A stretch of DNA of 64,000 nucleotides from positions 62,330,450 to 62,394,449 of the forward strand of contig CM022950.1 of assembly GCA_012931725.1 (NCBI GenBank). The letters are read 5' to 3'. Position 1 is the stretch's first letter, and every line of letters begins with the position of its first letter. The stretch is from Litsea cubeba (lineage: Eukaryota; Streptophyta; Magnoliopsida; Laurales; Lauraceae). The notes under the pieces are model-generated. The model did not search any database. It saw nothing but the letters and a program-made list of their open reading frames with translations, and was not told the DNA's origin. The position numbers and the translations under genes are program-made. Below, one piece after another: positions 41,247 through 55,315 of the stretch.

Positions 41247-42950
41247 ATGTTTTCCCAACACTCTGAGTCACAACATACGCCCTCCAATGATGGTAAATAC
41301 ACTGCGAAACTGAACTCACTATGTGTCTTCAAGTGAATCCGGTTTACACATTTGTTTGCTTTTTTATCAGTTGTCATGAAAGAGAGAAGGGTGCGAGGAA
41401 AATCCAGGGGCAAACATTTAGCCAAATTATTAAAAGCAACTCCTGCAAAGAAACTACCAATTGTCATACCTAGGGATGCAGGCGTACCTGTGGGTGAATA
41501 TGCTGCAAAGTTTTCTTCGGAGCTGAGTTTTGCTGTGAAAAACACTGCACCACTTAATGTAAGAAAGTGGTTGGAAGTTAGTGCCGAAGTAAAAATAATA
41601 TTTATAAAAATATGCAGGTAACAAATTTAGGTTTTCTTATTAATAATATGAAGTTTAGGTTTTTAATCCATTTAATATGCTCTAAATGTAACGGATTTAA
41701 TTTTGATTTTTCTTCTTATTCTTTTATTGGTTTTCTTAGCGGTTGTAATTGTATGTCTTTAGTCAAAGTTTATATTTGAGGATGACTCTATAAATAAGAG
41801 TCACATCCTCCACCATGCAAACAAGCTCTATAGGGAATGGCGTCATACTTTGCATCGAGATTATTACATGAAGTATGAGAGGGATGCCGAACGACTTCAA
41901 AACCGGCCTGAAGATGTGAGTGAAGCTGATTGGGCCTTCTTGGTTGATTTCTTTGGAGGAGATGACTTTAAGGTACAAATAAAATATATATATATATATA
42001 TAACATATATTTTGAAGATTACTAGTAATGCTATTTTTTTTATGTAAATTTATCACAGAAAGTGTCAACAAGAAACAAAAGGAATCGAGAAAAGGAAGGA
42101 GTGACACAAATTACTGGAAGAAAATCATTCCAATCCATAAGCTATAATTTGGTGAGGTCTTAGTTCCTAAAGTTAATTATGTACATGGTATATCCAATTA
42201 CATATAATTTACTCATGCAAATAACAAATGGTTTACAAGTGTAGCGAGATCCTGAGACTGGAGATAGGCCTACTGAGATCGAGTTATGGAGAATCACGCA
42301 TGAAAGGCCTAATGGAAGATGGGCTGATGAAAGATCTAAGAATGCCTATGTAAGGGATTTCAACACCTCAAAATTAATTTGTAAAAATAATTTAGTTATA
42401 TTATCCAAAGTCTTTTTTTTTCATATTCTTGCCTTACTATATGGGTCCTAATTTTTTTCTTGCAATAATGCAGGAAGAGATGGTTAATCTTCTTAATCAG
42501 CCACAAATATCACCGACTGGAGATGAGGTTGTGCTAACTCCAAGACAAGCTCTTAATAGGGTTGTTGGTGAAAGGTCTGGACATGCTAGAGGATTGGGTT
42601 GTGGTCCTAGAGGTTTTTTAAAACCCAATAGCAAGAGGTATACACAAGATGAGATGGACCAAGTGAGGAATGAACGTAACGAGATTGTAGAAAGGATGAC
42701 GCAATTGGAGGATACATTTGAAGCACGCGTACAAGCTACCGTGGCAGATGAAATCAAAGCTCAAGTAGATAATGCTGTTCGGGAAGCTTTATCTAAGTTT
42801 ATGGAGCTTTCTCGACGACAATCCGATTCTAACTTGATGTAAGTATGTTACTATATATACAAGGATCAAACAAGAAGATGAGTTGTGTTTTATTTTTCAT
42901 GTCTTGTACACATAATTTATTTTTTTAACTTCGTGTGCAGGCAAGTTTAG
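41247..42950 (+). CDS. TNP1-like protein of the CACTA element (Ptta/En/Spm, Transposase_24 family)
   Basis: Proposed exons are 41247-41292, 41371-41617, 41763-41972, 42059-42151, 42245-42349, 42474-42838 and 42941-42950, with GT-AG borders. Family-type segments in order: KLPIVIPRDAGVPVGEYAAK, FSSELSFAVKNTAPL, LYREWRHTLHRDYYMKY, DWAFLVDFFGGDDFK, VSTRNKRNREKEGVTQITG, RDPETGDRPTEIELWRITHE, NGRWADERSKNAYEEM. A charged C-terminal coiled coil (EMDQVRNERNEIVERMTQLE) ends in NLMQV. By analogy with Spm TNPA it should bind the subterminal repeats. All junctions agree in phase except exon 2 to exon 3: the donor after ATATGCAG leaves two bases while exon 3 starts in phase 0. The gene is therefore either broken there or uses another donor (GAA|GTAAAA at 41589 would restore phase). 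Upstream, 40262-41230 may be leader exons. Confidence 0.78.
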
Positions 42951-43675
42951 AATGAATTTACTTATTTTGGAGAAGTAAAGCTAAGGTATAACTATCCACT
43001 CTTAATGGTAAAGTAGCAGTCTATTCTTGCTAGTCTTTTTTTTTTTTGAAAGATCTAAACTTATGGCAAATGCATAAACTATCACCTATAGCTTCTGGCA
43101 ATCTATTCTTGTTGTACTTGCTAGCTATTAAACCATAAGTGCCTGTCATGTGGCTTACCTTTATTTGTTGGATCTGACTGGTTATTCGAGTTTGGCTCAT
43201 TATTAGGAAATTATATATACTCTATATATTGTATGTTTTTTTAACAGGTTCGTTTTTTTTTTTTTTTTTTTACTTTCAGGTTCTTAAGTATTCAAAGCTC
43301 CATGGACGTGCATTTGGAAGAAAACGGTCTTTTTGAAGTTCAGTCTGCTAAATTGGAGTGCATAATATTGTTTATTTTGATGACAAGCTAGGAGTTTAAG
43401 TTACACAACTTTGTCTATGTTTAGTTTCGGTTTTAGGTCTTTTAATAAGACCTAGTGAATGATGTGTCATTTGAACTTTAATTGTAAATGTTCTTTGTAT
43501 ATGAATGATTTTTGATACCCTTTATCTTTGTTTTGTAATTAATGTAAAGAGTAATAATTTGATCAATAACCAACATATAATAATATAATAAAAAACTTTC
43601 TACGCTAAAATTATATCACAATATTTACAATAATTAATATACTGAAATTAAAATAAAAAATAATATCTTCTATTA

Positions 43676-44173
43676 TGGCGACTACAGTTGCCACAATGCG
43701 TAAAATGTATTGCATATTAAAATTGAAAATTCGTTGTTTTGCGGTGACAAATGTTGCCACCTTAGGCTATAGATTTATATGGCAACTAGAGTCGCCGTAT
43801 AATATAACCTTTCACGGCGACTTTATGTTGCCACAATAGGATATAATAGACTTTCCACGGCGACGGTATGTTGCCACAGTAGGGTATAACTTTTACACGG
43901 CTATCAACGTCGCCACAAAAAAGAACTGTGGAAAGGCCTACATCAGTGATTTTGGGGCGACTTTTTTATCCTTTTATGGCAACTAATAGTCGCCGTATTG
44001 TATATCCTTTAACGGCGACATAGCATGAATCGCCGTATATACATTTTCCGACGAGGCCTTTTGCGGCAACGTTCGGCGACCCATTAGTGTCGCCGTTATA
44101 TACATTTTGCGGCGACAAAACGACATTATGTGGCGACTATAGGTCGCCATAAATGAGCAGTTATGTTGTAGTG
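43676..44173. repeat. Right subterminal region of the CACTA element
   Basis: At least ten GGCGAC / GTCGCC / GTTGCC motifs occur in both orientations over 500 bp, ending in GGCGACTATAGGTCGCCATA about 20 bp before the tip TTGTAGTG. Spacing is irregular, unlike the ordered tandem array at the left end. Confidence 0.9.
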
Positions 44174-47100
44174 TTTCTCACCCAACTTCCCAAGTATACC
44201 ATCTTGGTTGAAAACACTAGTTCTATTAATATTATCCAAGGGAAAGAGAACCAACCACCAACCAAAATACACAAAAGCAACAACAAATTGCATATAAAAA
44301 TGAATAGCCAATACTTCACAAAAGAACAAGAGTATCCTTTCCTAATCTTCAAAAACTTTTCAATTACATATGGGTAATTGACTAATTGGTTGAACAGGGT
44401 TCACAATAAACATATTGGGGTCAAGGAACATGGCTTGCCCATCCATTGGCCCAGCATGTCTAACATGTATAGTTTAAAATATGTATGAAGCACCCTGAGT
44501 CAATGGAATCTGACCAAGTCTGACTGACTACTCAGCCAGACTTGCCTGAGTTACTTGGCTCGGGGACCTTCTGAGTCGAGCTGAGTTTATGAGTTTCACT
44601 CTATGGGTTGCAACTGGCTCTGCATGGACATCTCTAGTAGGCAATAGACTAAAATTAAGCTTCATCCCCAACTATTTGGACCCACAATTTTTTTCCTTCT
44701 TTTAGTTATAGAATTTTGGAAACACCCCATTAAGAGCTAAACTTATTTAACCAAGCTTGATTGCTATTCACAAGGGCCAAGTTGGGCTTAATGTCAGACC
44801 CAAAAATGATTGGGCTAGGATGGTTTTGATCCTGACTAAGCTTGTGTGGCCAACCTTTTCTTATAACCAAAGTAACAGGTACTAAAAATATATATAGATT
44901 GAAAAAAGTCATGATATTATCATGAGTTTTGGTTTTTTTTCTTGGAAATTTTCATTAAAATGTCTCGAACTATAAATTAATCTTTTAAAAAGCATAATGA
45001 GTAATACAATACAAATATCAAGTATCTTTTAAAATTATATTAGAGCTTTTCCCAATTCATGTTCCAATAATATAACTTCTTGCTATATATTGAGAATATT
45101 ACCATACTATTGGAAGAACCTTATTCTAGATTAGTATGTGATATTTCAAGATATCACAGGTATTTCCCATCAACTGGCTGGAATGGGTTAGTTCACAAAC
45201 TTAACCAATTATAAAAGAAGAGCATAACTTGAGTTTCTGTTTTTAGTACCCCGGCCAAGGGGGTGGGGACCCAAGAGAGTTCACGCACATGAAAAGAGGA
45301 AATCCACGTCATAGGAAGAGTGGAATTATCTAGGAATTAATCCCTGGATAGCCGGGTGAGATGAGGGGTTGCCAACTAATTTAGAAATACATTGCTCTGA
45401 GTCAACTCGACTTAAAATGAACTGAGTCCAGTAAGTCAGACTCAGCTGCTTCGACGTGCTGCCTTCCCACCCTCGCCAGCTACTGAAAATTCTAGAACCA
45501 TGGTCCCACTGGTGATGATATCTTAAAAAAGGTCCCAAATTGAGAGATCTCTTCCATTTTACATATTCTCATAACCATCTTTGCATTATTTCACCGATTA
45601 TAATGGTAACTAGCAATGCGTCCCTTAAGATGAATTCCATGCTTTCTAACATAGATCAACTTAATCAAGTACTCTTCTTCTATTTATTTGGGTGAGTTGT
45701 CATTAGGGCTATCAAAAGGCCACGACACAACTGGGATGGGGTAACCCTTATCTTATCCTCATATATGTTGGTCAGGTGTAGGTCGAGATAAAGCCCTCGA
45801 CGGGTCGATAATACCAAATCCCTTGCCCTACCCTCAAAAGAAATGATTTTTTTTTACTAAATATTATTATATACAATAAACTTTCTATACTAGGATGCTA
45901 ACCCTCCTTTATTCAAGTTATGGATTAGTGCAATGTAAAAGTCAATCTTTTTGTGCAACTTCTAAAAGAATGCACAAAATAAATTACTTTATCATTGTAT
46001 AATATTTTTTTATATAGGATTAAATAAAATAAGCTAATTTGATAGTATTGTAATATGAAATTAGGGCATGGAAGACATTATTAAATACCTTAGCACGCTA
46101 GTAATATATAGTTACATAGTTTAAGTAATGTGCTCCATTTTGTTTGTCATCAGGCTATAATTAGTAAGATTGTCACGGCTGAAGTTTTACTAGGTAGTCT
46201 TCTTTACTGGTTTATGTACTGCATTCTTTTTACAAAGCAATAATATGAGCCATCAAAACATATTTGATAAGTCTCATTTGATTCAATTAGACTTATTTAA
46301 ATAGGCATCAGATCTTTTTTAAATAAATTATTTATTATATACAGTTTAAATAAGCATTATACCACTCTTGAACTACCATTAATCCTAACTTGTAATTCTT
46401 TGAAATATCACCATTGGATTTTATAATAAAGCAATTAAAGTTTGACTACTTAAGATGAATGATGAAGATGATTTGATGCATATATGAGTCGCAAGCTTTA
46501 ACTCTAGATGTAGGATCCACTTCAATGAAACAATAGTCATGAGAGTATGGGTATAGAAAGAAATTGGCATTGACCAGTGGCTAGTGGTTGAAGCTCAATC
46601 TCGCTCAATGACGATGCTGGTGGCCATCCATCTAATTAAACTATCAAGCTTTAGTAGTTTACATTGGTGAAAATCAGTCTAATGAATGGCAACTTGAATT
46701 TCTATTTCATTGAAGCATATGTTCAGATTGGACAAATGTAGAATCAAACATAGAGTTAAAAAAAAAAAAACTTAAATCAAACATAAGTGGCAATATTTGT
46801 GATCTATGGGGATATCCATAAAAAAATTTACCTCAGGTTTGGTTATTATTATTTGACAAAGTATCAAGTCTCTATCATTCATTGCTAATTAGAGGAGTTC
46901 TTTATAATTTTTTGATAAAAATTCCAATATATATTATTTATTTTATATATTAATAGAGAAAGGGCTAGGCTTGACCCCCTCAAGCCGGCTTAGTCAAGAC
47001 CTACCTCAGCCCTTATATATGGCTGCAGGATTTTCGAAATTGGGCCTTACCCAGCCTTTGGGTTTAGAACAAAAGAAAAGTCTCGTTACGAGGGCTTTTG

Positions 47101-50100
47101 CGGTTCGATCTAGGTGGCCCCCTCATCAAAGGGCAGGATTGACAGTCTACTTGTGATGTCACTGTTATAGGCATCTAAGAAAGTAACTTTGCGCTGCATG
47201 TAATTAACAAAGATGACAAAACCTATGCATCAATAATTAGCATGTGTGGTCATAATCTTACAAGCATTTATATCTCATATATGGACCATGACTTCTCTAC
47301 CCTTCATCCCTATGCGAGCCCAAGTGTTTGGTCCGGACTAATCTGTGCAGGTAGGAGCAAGCTTTTTTTGCATCGGTGGACCCTCTATGGGTAAATTAGG
47401 TTTAGGCCACCTAGGAGCTCAAAATAAGGGATGAGGGAAACTAATCTTGGTACTCTCGTGTTTTTTTACATTTGTATGTATGGAATTCAGTAGAATTTCT
47501 TTTGACAACAACCCTTTTTTACTCTGCTTGGCTGCTGGAAAGGAGTGATGCTTTAAACCCAAGGATGGATCCCTATGTCGATGCATACTACGGTGCCAAC
47601 ACCACTCAACGATAGGTGTGGGGGCTTGGGAATAACCCTTTTATCTAATCCATTTTTTGAGGATCAGCGGCTAACCTTTAATCAATCTACACAAAGGGGC
47701 TCCTCTCTTAAACTGCCATAAACCTAGATTTTTGATTGTCTGTCATTATTAACCATTGAATTTATATAAAAAAAAAGTTTGTAAAACTTGAACGGTCAAG
47801 GTTATTCTCTGTTATATGTGGCCTATTAGATGAATGGCTCAAATAAATCTACATCATACAAACATCATAGATCATTTTCTGTTGGTGATATCATTTCAAG
47901 TCCATTTAAGAAAAGAAAGAAAGAAAGAAAGAAAGGAAGGAAGGTACTGAAGACTTGGAACATTGTTTCCGTATGATATGTAAGAAGATCAAATGATGGC
48001 AGATGGATGCAGTCTTGTAGATATATACCAAGCTATGATAAGAAGAAGAACAAGAGTAGGAAGGCTATGAAAGAGATTGTTTATCCGTCTGACTCTTCTT
48101 TGTCCGTAGGTATTAATCGCATTGGATCACGCGCCGTGCTTGCGTTTGTTGACAGCGTTTTATCAGTGTCCCGTTCACATCTTTCCAACCAGACACAGTT
48201 TTGCAGTCTACAGTACAAAGCAAGTAAGCTACCAAACTTCAAACTTCTTTATATTATAAAGAGCATATTCTCTCTCTCCCTCTCTCCTTGTTACTTCCAC
48301 ATGTGATGATAGTAGTAGCATGTGCATGCTCTATTGGCACATATGAAAAGAGTTGCATCATTCTTTAAGTGTTGCTTTATATGGCAGTCTGATTAATTTG
48401 TATTTGAGTTTGTAATTTATAGTTTTACACAGCTTATTCAAAAGATTTAATGGAGTAGGGTTCCTTTAATCATCCTCTCAATTGGTCTCTTTCGGGGCTC
48501 GAGATTGTTTAGTTGAATGAACTATTTCATCTGTAACCTTGGAACCTGAAAGTTTTGTCGGCTATCAGAATGGATCACTGGTTCTAATTTAATCAATCAA
48601 TGCAGCGGAAATAACCAATCAGGCAATATAGAACTACCTATCTACCAATCACACACCACAACAAGGCAAACACAATATTTAACTTGGAAACCCTATCCAG
48701 GAAAAAAAAAACCACGAACCAGAAATTAAGAGTTCACGAATAGTTACAAGATATACTCACAAGCTCATTTACCTAAGTTCGTACCTTGGCCTAAGGACTG
48801 TAGTTGTTCTTGCAAAGAATCCACTAATACGACATCCACCGTGTCTCGTTCTCCTTACTTGATTTCCTCGCACCTTGTCAGTCAAGATGAATTATCTTCT
48901 ACAAGAAAGGTAGAAGCAACAATAACTTTCTAGAACAGCCATTTAGAATAGTCTCTCAATGGCTTTAGAAAATAATCTCTCTCTAAGATATCTCTGACTC
49001 AGTATAATGAGAATGGCTTCTCTAATCTTCAATATGCACACACACCCCTTTAAGGTTGAGAGTAACACCCTATATATTGCCCCAAATTCGTGCCTTAGAC
49101 TTAGTACACAAGTAGGACTCAAATTAGAAAACAGAGTCTTAAAGTCTTAAAATGAAACACTTCCAAATCAGAAAAGAAGACTTTCCCCTTTTTCTGTGCA
49201 CTGTCCGATCGATCGGACAGCCCATATAACTAGGACATGTTTACAGTCCGATCGATCAGACTGAGCTCAGTCCGATCGGGCCTGGGGGATTTCACCTGAC
49301 CTTCTTTTTTCTTCTATTCTTCGCTTCAGCTCTTCCGGCGATACAACCACAGTACATTCTAAAATAAAATAGAAAATACAACTCAATGGACCATGAGTTT
49401 TGTCCAACCCATGAATGAGCCAACAAAAAAATACTAACAGTACCCCCAAATCTGGAAAACCTCCCTCTTGTTATGAAGATTTTCATTTTTATTAATTGGC
49501 TCTCCAAATAAATTAGAAAACTCCCTATGTTTTAGAAAATTTGGCTCCCCCAAGAATCTTCTCTTGCATAGTCCTGGTTCTGCCACCGTTGGTGATTAAT
49601 TTTAAGGTGGGGCAAATTTTGACTGGAGTTAGATATAAACTAGTTCTAATATATTAGGTGCAATGCTTTTGAGTGGCTTAGTTTTTTTAGATTGGTACCA
49701 CTAATAGATTTCTAGGACTCAACTTATAGAGCTATGAGAGATTGTCGACTAATTGAAATGAACTATTTACACTTTGAAGGCCTTCATAGCTAGCTAAGTT
49801 GGACTATTTGCCCAAGATCGTAGTAAATTTGCCCAAGATCGTAGTAACCCAAGGAAGACACGCACACAAAAATAATAAGGGAGGCACAAATGAGAGAAGA
49901 AAATTGCTTCCCTCAACAACAATAAAGAATTTACAACTTAGTACACAGGCTTGTGCATAATGGAGACTACCTCTATGCATATATAGTTAAGGGAAGATTC
50001 TAAACCTAGAGTGGGGCATTTGCAACTCATTGGAATGGAGTGTTATACGCTTCTTCATGGTCATACAAGTTCCCACGACTTTCTACTCAAGACTTTTCTA

Positions 50101-53100
50101 ATAAATTAATAACAAGAAACATTTTTTTTTTCCTTTTTAACACTTTCTATCGAATCGCAAAAATAAACTCACATAGAAGACTAAAACACAACTGTTTAGC
50201 TAAGGAATTATGATGCATGTAATGAATGAGAATCTCTCTCTCTCTCAATCTCTTAGGGCATGCAAGTTTATCAATTCATTGATAGTTATGCTATAAACTG
50301 AAAAGTAATATTTTATTCTTCCCTTCCTCATTGACAAGTTCCATTTCATCTTCAAATGTATCTAGGATGTCTAAAAAACAACAACCTTGTGAATAAAACA
50401 TATATGACCATATTCTCAAATGGGTGATGTGGACCATCCTCTACCCATTAGCATTTAAAGAATGACAGTAACAAGCGTACATCTCTTTGTGCTCTTCTGC
50501 TCAGTGGAAAAGATATCTGAACATAGAGCTTCCTTCCATGAGGCCATCCATTGAAGGAAATTTATTTATTTATTTATTTATTTATTTATTTTTTTTGGGG
50601 GGGGGGGTTTGATTGAAATGGTTTGGAAATAATCCAACACAAGGGGGGGGGGGGGTGTTTGATTGAGATGGTTTGGAAATAATCCAACACAAGCCAACAA
50701 CGCAGTTAACCAGATGATGTTTTTCTATGTAGGTTGATGGTTGGCCCCTCAAGGAAAGAGGTAGGCCAATGAGAACATGAATGGAAGTAACAATAATAAA
50801 TTTGAAGAAGACAGCCTCTCTGTAAACTTGGTCATGAGGATAGACTTAATTGGATTGAGAAATATAATTCATGACCATTGGAGGTAAGGGTTGATGATAT
50901 ATGATGACTTTTTTATGTTGGGTAAAGTTGCATTCTGAATAGAAAATTATGAAAGCAATAAATAGCAATTACAAGAAAATCATGTTGTTTGCGAACTCTA
51001 GGAAATTATAAGTAACTCAGTTTATTTAACTTTAAAATTTTAGTATGTAAATGAAACCTTAATTCTAAGCTCATTTTATCTGAGGCTGTCTCATTGTCGG
51101 GATATCACTTGGGCCTAATTAAGATATGTAAAAACCCATAGAGATGCTGCAGGGTCTGGCTTCCATGTATGGACGGTGACAATCAAGGCTCCAATTGTGT
51201 GTCAGTGCTGGTGGTGTTGGATGGGAAGCATCAATCAAGTTAGAAAATATTAGGTGGTACCTGTTCTCCTCCAAAATTGGGGTGAAAAAAGTGTCGCAAG
51301 TTTTATATACCCACCCTTCTGTTCCTGTTTTCTTTTACCAACCACCCCAGATGCATGTGGAGAGTGAAAATATTCCAATCTCCAACTAAAAATCTATTGA
51401 AAGCGTAAATCTCTTGCACACTGTGAAATGTTGATATGTTTTAATATGAGCAACAGAATCGGTTGAAGGGGAGGAGAATGGAAAAAAAAATAATGGACTG
51501 ATCAGAGGAGGCCTGTTTGTCAAAGTCTTAGAAATAGAATTGATTCAAATAGATTTATTTGAAAAAGGAGCTTTAGGACCTTTATAAATAGACTATTGGG
51601 CACATCGGATTTAATTTAGAAAAAAACATGCTCATCATATTGTAAAAGTAGTATAAGCAAATATGTTATAAATTAAAAATAGTACCGACAAACTTGTCAT
51701 ATTATAAAAGTTATATGACCAAATTTATAAAATGACAAAAAAAGATACGATTTTATTGGACATCCACAAAAACTTTACCAAATAATCTAAAACAGTCAAA
51801 CATTTATTTGAATAATCTTTAACTCAACTTTCAAAAAGTACCTTAGAGTTATCAAATGATAAGTTATTGGACAAGTGAAATAAAATGATTGTATGCATGC
51901 TAGTGTCAGTCACCATCTCTTGGATATTCACTTGCCCTAATTTTAGCCTCCATCAAAGTTATATACTATTGGGTTAATCAGTATGCAAAAAGGGGACATA
52001 GTCCAATAATTGCTCTAATCACTTTTCACATATTAATCAAACTATAGTTAATTAAATTTAGAGTACCATTACCTAAGTCATAGGGAGCATCTTGTGATGG
52101 CTAAGTTTAGTGGAAGGCAAAGCTTATTTGACTCATCATGACTCTTCTGAAGAAGGATCATTCCTCAAAATTATATATATGGGACTAGAAAGATGCTGCT
52201 GATGTTTAATTAATTGTTTTGAGTGACTCAAAGTTATTAGTATACAGTCATCAAAATTAAGAGCTTTAAGCCATTACATGCTACAAAACATAAATTATAT
52301 TTATATTTTTTGTGCATGCCAAGCATCATCTAATTGTACTTAACCCACATCCACGGAACCCATTTAGCTGGACAACATTTAAATTTCAGGCCCACGGAAT
52401 GTACATGGAGGGAGGAGTGATACTAATTTGATGAATTGGATACACCAACTGTGGGACCGGCCCATAGCCATCAATCAGGTCAACAAGATCAGGGGAGGAC
52501 CTACGCACAGCCATTTGGAGGCTGTTGCCCCCATTGGACCTAGGTCCACTTCCTAGACTCACATCAAAATTGTAGAGCTGCTTCTAAAATCTATAAGAAA
52601 ATTCTTGATCCGCCCCAAAATCCCCCTGAAAAATCCTGCGCGCGTCCACTCTCAGAACCCAACTATCTGATTGGGTACACCCCCCTCAAACGGATATCTT
52701 GGGTCCGCCTCTATGAGATGCTCTGGGCTCTCCTCTCTCCTGTGTTAGAATAATAAAATAATCAGTTTACAAGTCATCTACAATTAGTTTATTATCATTA
52801 GAGCACAGATCAGTTTTTAACTATTTCCAACATGCTAGGAGCAGTCCATCTCTCCCCCACAATCTCTTGCTTTATATATATAATCCTAATTCATTCTACC
52901 TACCCCATTGATGACATATGATTGAACAAGGAGAACCCAGAAAAACTAGAGAAATCTTTGGCCTATTGAATGAAGAACATTGCTCCACACAAGACCTTAG
53001 ATATTTCCCTTAATGAAGAATACTGCTCCACACTAGAGCTTAGATATTTCTTTAATTGCCTCCTTGTTGTTAGGCATGATAGTTGAAATTGACACCAACG

Positions 53101-55315
53101 TGACCTAATCATGCAAGTGGGCTACCCACTGTACTGCACATGCCTCTTCCTTTCAACCTCTTCTTCCCTCCCCTCTCACCCCATTCATTGGTGGGTCTCC
53201 ATTTTCACGCGTGCCACGTCCCATCCAACCCCACGTGGCATAGTGTCCTCATGGCAACTCTAAAAGGTATCTTTGCATTAGGTCGTTGGAGAGGGAGAGA
53301 TAGAGAAAGTGAGTGGGATTGATGGAAGATGGGTTGTTGTTTTGTATGTACAAATGTGGGATTTGAATGGAACTTATGAGACGTTTTTAGTGGAGAAAGA
53401 GAAGAACAGCTGATGATAAAGCAGACCCAACTTTACTGGAGAGAAATAATAGAGTCCTCTAGGAGCTGGTGGTTCAGAGGCTACTGCTGGGTTTTGTGAG
53501 GGAGAAAAGAAAGAGTGCAGTACTGGGGGAGGCGAATAATGGAAAGCGACTACACGCAAACTTTACACACACAAAACTCTCCCTCTTTTTGTCAGAACCA
53601 CTTACCACTCCCTCAACTTCTCCGATTGCAAAAGGGTATCTACATAGATGAGAGAGATCCCATTCTTTCATTACAAGGGTAAGTTCTGAAAAGAGGTATC
53701 TGCGTGGCATTGAAAGAGACCATATTATTTAGACATGTGTTTGGACCAACACAAAGTGCAAGCTGATTTTTTGGATATCTACTGTAGAAAAGGCTGTGAG
53801 ATGTGAGTAGGGAAGTGTAGCAGGTTTGATCGGCTCAGTTGATTGCTGCATAATAGTTTTCCACCAAAGGAAAGATTGATTGATGGCTTTCTTCTATTTT
53901 ACTGCTACAGTTTTTGTCTATTTTGATAGAAAGGCATTTCGCTAGATTTTTTTTCTCTTCTAAAAATTTAATACTAATCAAATAAAGGGGTCATGTATGA
54001 TTGGCTAGTCAGGTTTTGGTGATGAGAAAGTCAGATGTCAGATTGATAAGATGCTACTTTCTACCTATTCACCGATCATAAAAAATTTCCCTGCTAATGA
54101 AGTTTAGAGAGAAGGGAAATATTCTTTTGGAAGGAATGTCCACATGAAGGTCAATGCAGGCCAGTTAAAAGAGCTGGAATTCCTTGAATCAAGAGCCCAT
54201 CTCTTTATTAGAATTTTGGGAACTCATATTTGGTTGTTCTCTGAGATTTTTAAATATTAGAAATTCTTGTAGGAGAATTTCTGAATCCCTAAATTTCTTG
54301 AATTACCTATTTCAATGGCTACTAGGGTTCTTGTACTCAAATTGTACTTATGCATATATTGTTTATATATCAATTTAAGTCTAAAATATTCACCAATGTA
54401 TTTATATAACTCCATACGTATATGAGTCATATTAATGACAAAATATAGGACTCAATGTTGAGGTTGGCATTCACAATTCCAAAAAAAAAAGAAAAAAATC
54501 CATAATCCATGGAAACCATAACCATGCAAAACTCATTACATGTCATAATCCAAAGAGTGGGTGTCACGCATGGAATTCCTTCAACCAAACATTGAATCCA
54601 GTGTATGATATTCAGAACCAAACAATGAGTTTGGTGAATGGGTTGTACATTCAAATGCAACCTATTTATCAGCACATTATTAAAAAATGAAAACTCATTT
54701 CATATTCTCACATATCCAAACAGGTGAAAAAAAATTTCTACCACAATTTTCCTCCATCTTTCTTCATACACCAATGTACATATACAACCACATCAAACCA
54801 TACAAACATAATCAAAATTTAATACAATCATCCATAGATACCAAAGTTGTTCATATCCATCCACACAAACATAATGTGGTAATTACACTCATCCAAAAGT
54901 TTAAAAAAAAAAAATTTCCTTACATCCAACCATCATAACAAAATAAGTAATAATTTGTTCATCCATATCATGAGCAACCGTTCATTTTCATCAAAATGCA
55001 AAGTAAAGAGTTCTTAAGGAAATTCATGGGTGTCAACTAGATGAACCTGAATTAAAATTCATCGCCAACCATTCTAACTCCATTTCATCATCCAAACTCA
55101 TGAATGTCATTGTACTTAAACGGGCAACGAAGTTAATTACTGACATTTTTCAGATGCGTTGTATAGTTGCAAGCGAATTAAAAACTGCTGTAATCTTTGA
55201 GATTATGTTGTCATGCGGATTCATTTGCTCCATAAGAGCTTAAACAACATTTGCAATATTATCCAATGTTTCTTTTACTTCATTGCTTGTCTTGGACTTA
55301 CGCTTCTTACTTGTC

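Larger units (their letters stand above)
37570..44173 (+). mobile_element. CACTA (En/Spm) transposon between the two 17-kb copies
   Basis: The right tip, read in reverse complement, is CACTACAACATAACTGCTC followed by GGCGACC-type subterminal motifs, diagnostic of CACTA elements. The left tip reads CAAGAAAAATGTTCTTTTAT and continues into the same motif class but lacks the CACTA pentamer. It is joined directly to the end of copy 1. The interior holds a TNP1-like gene on the plus strand and a nested hAT MITE. No TNP2 (DDE-type) transposase is recognisable, so the element is at best non-autonomous. The 3-bp flank at the right is TTT, with no matching TTT at the left. Confidence 0.88.
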
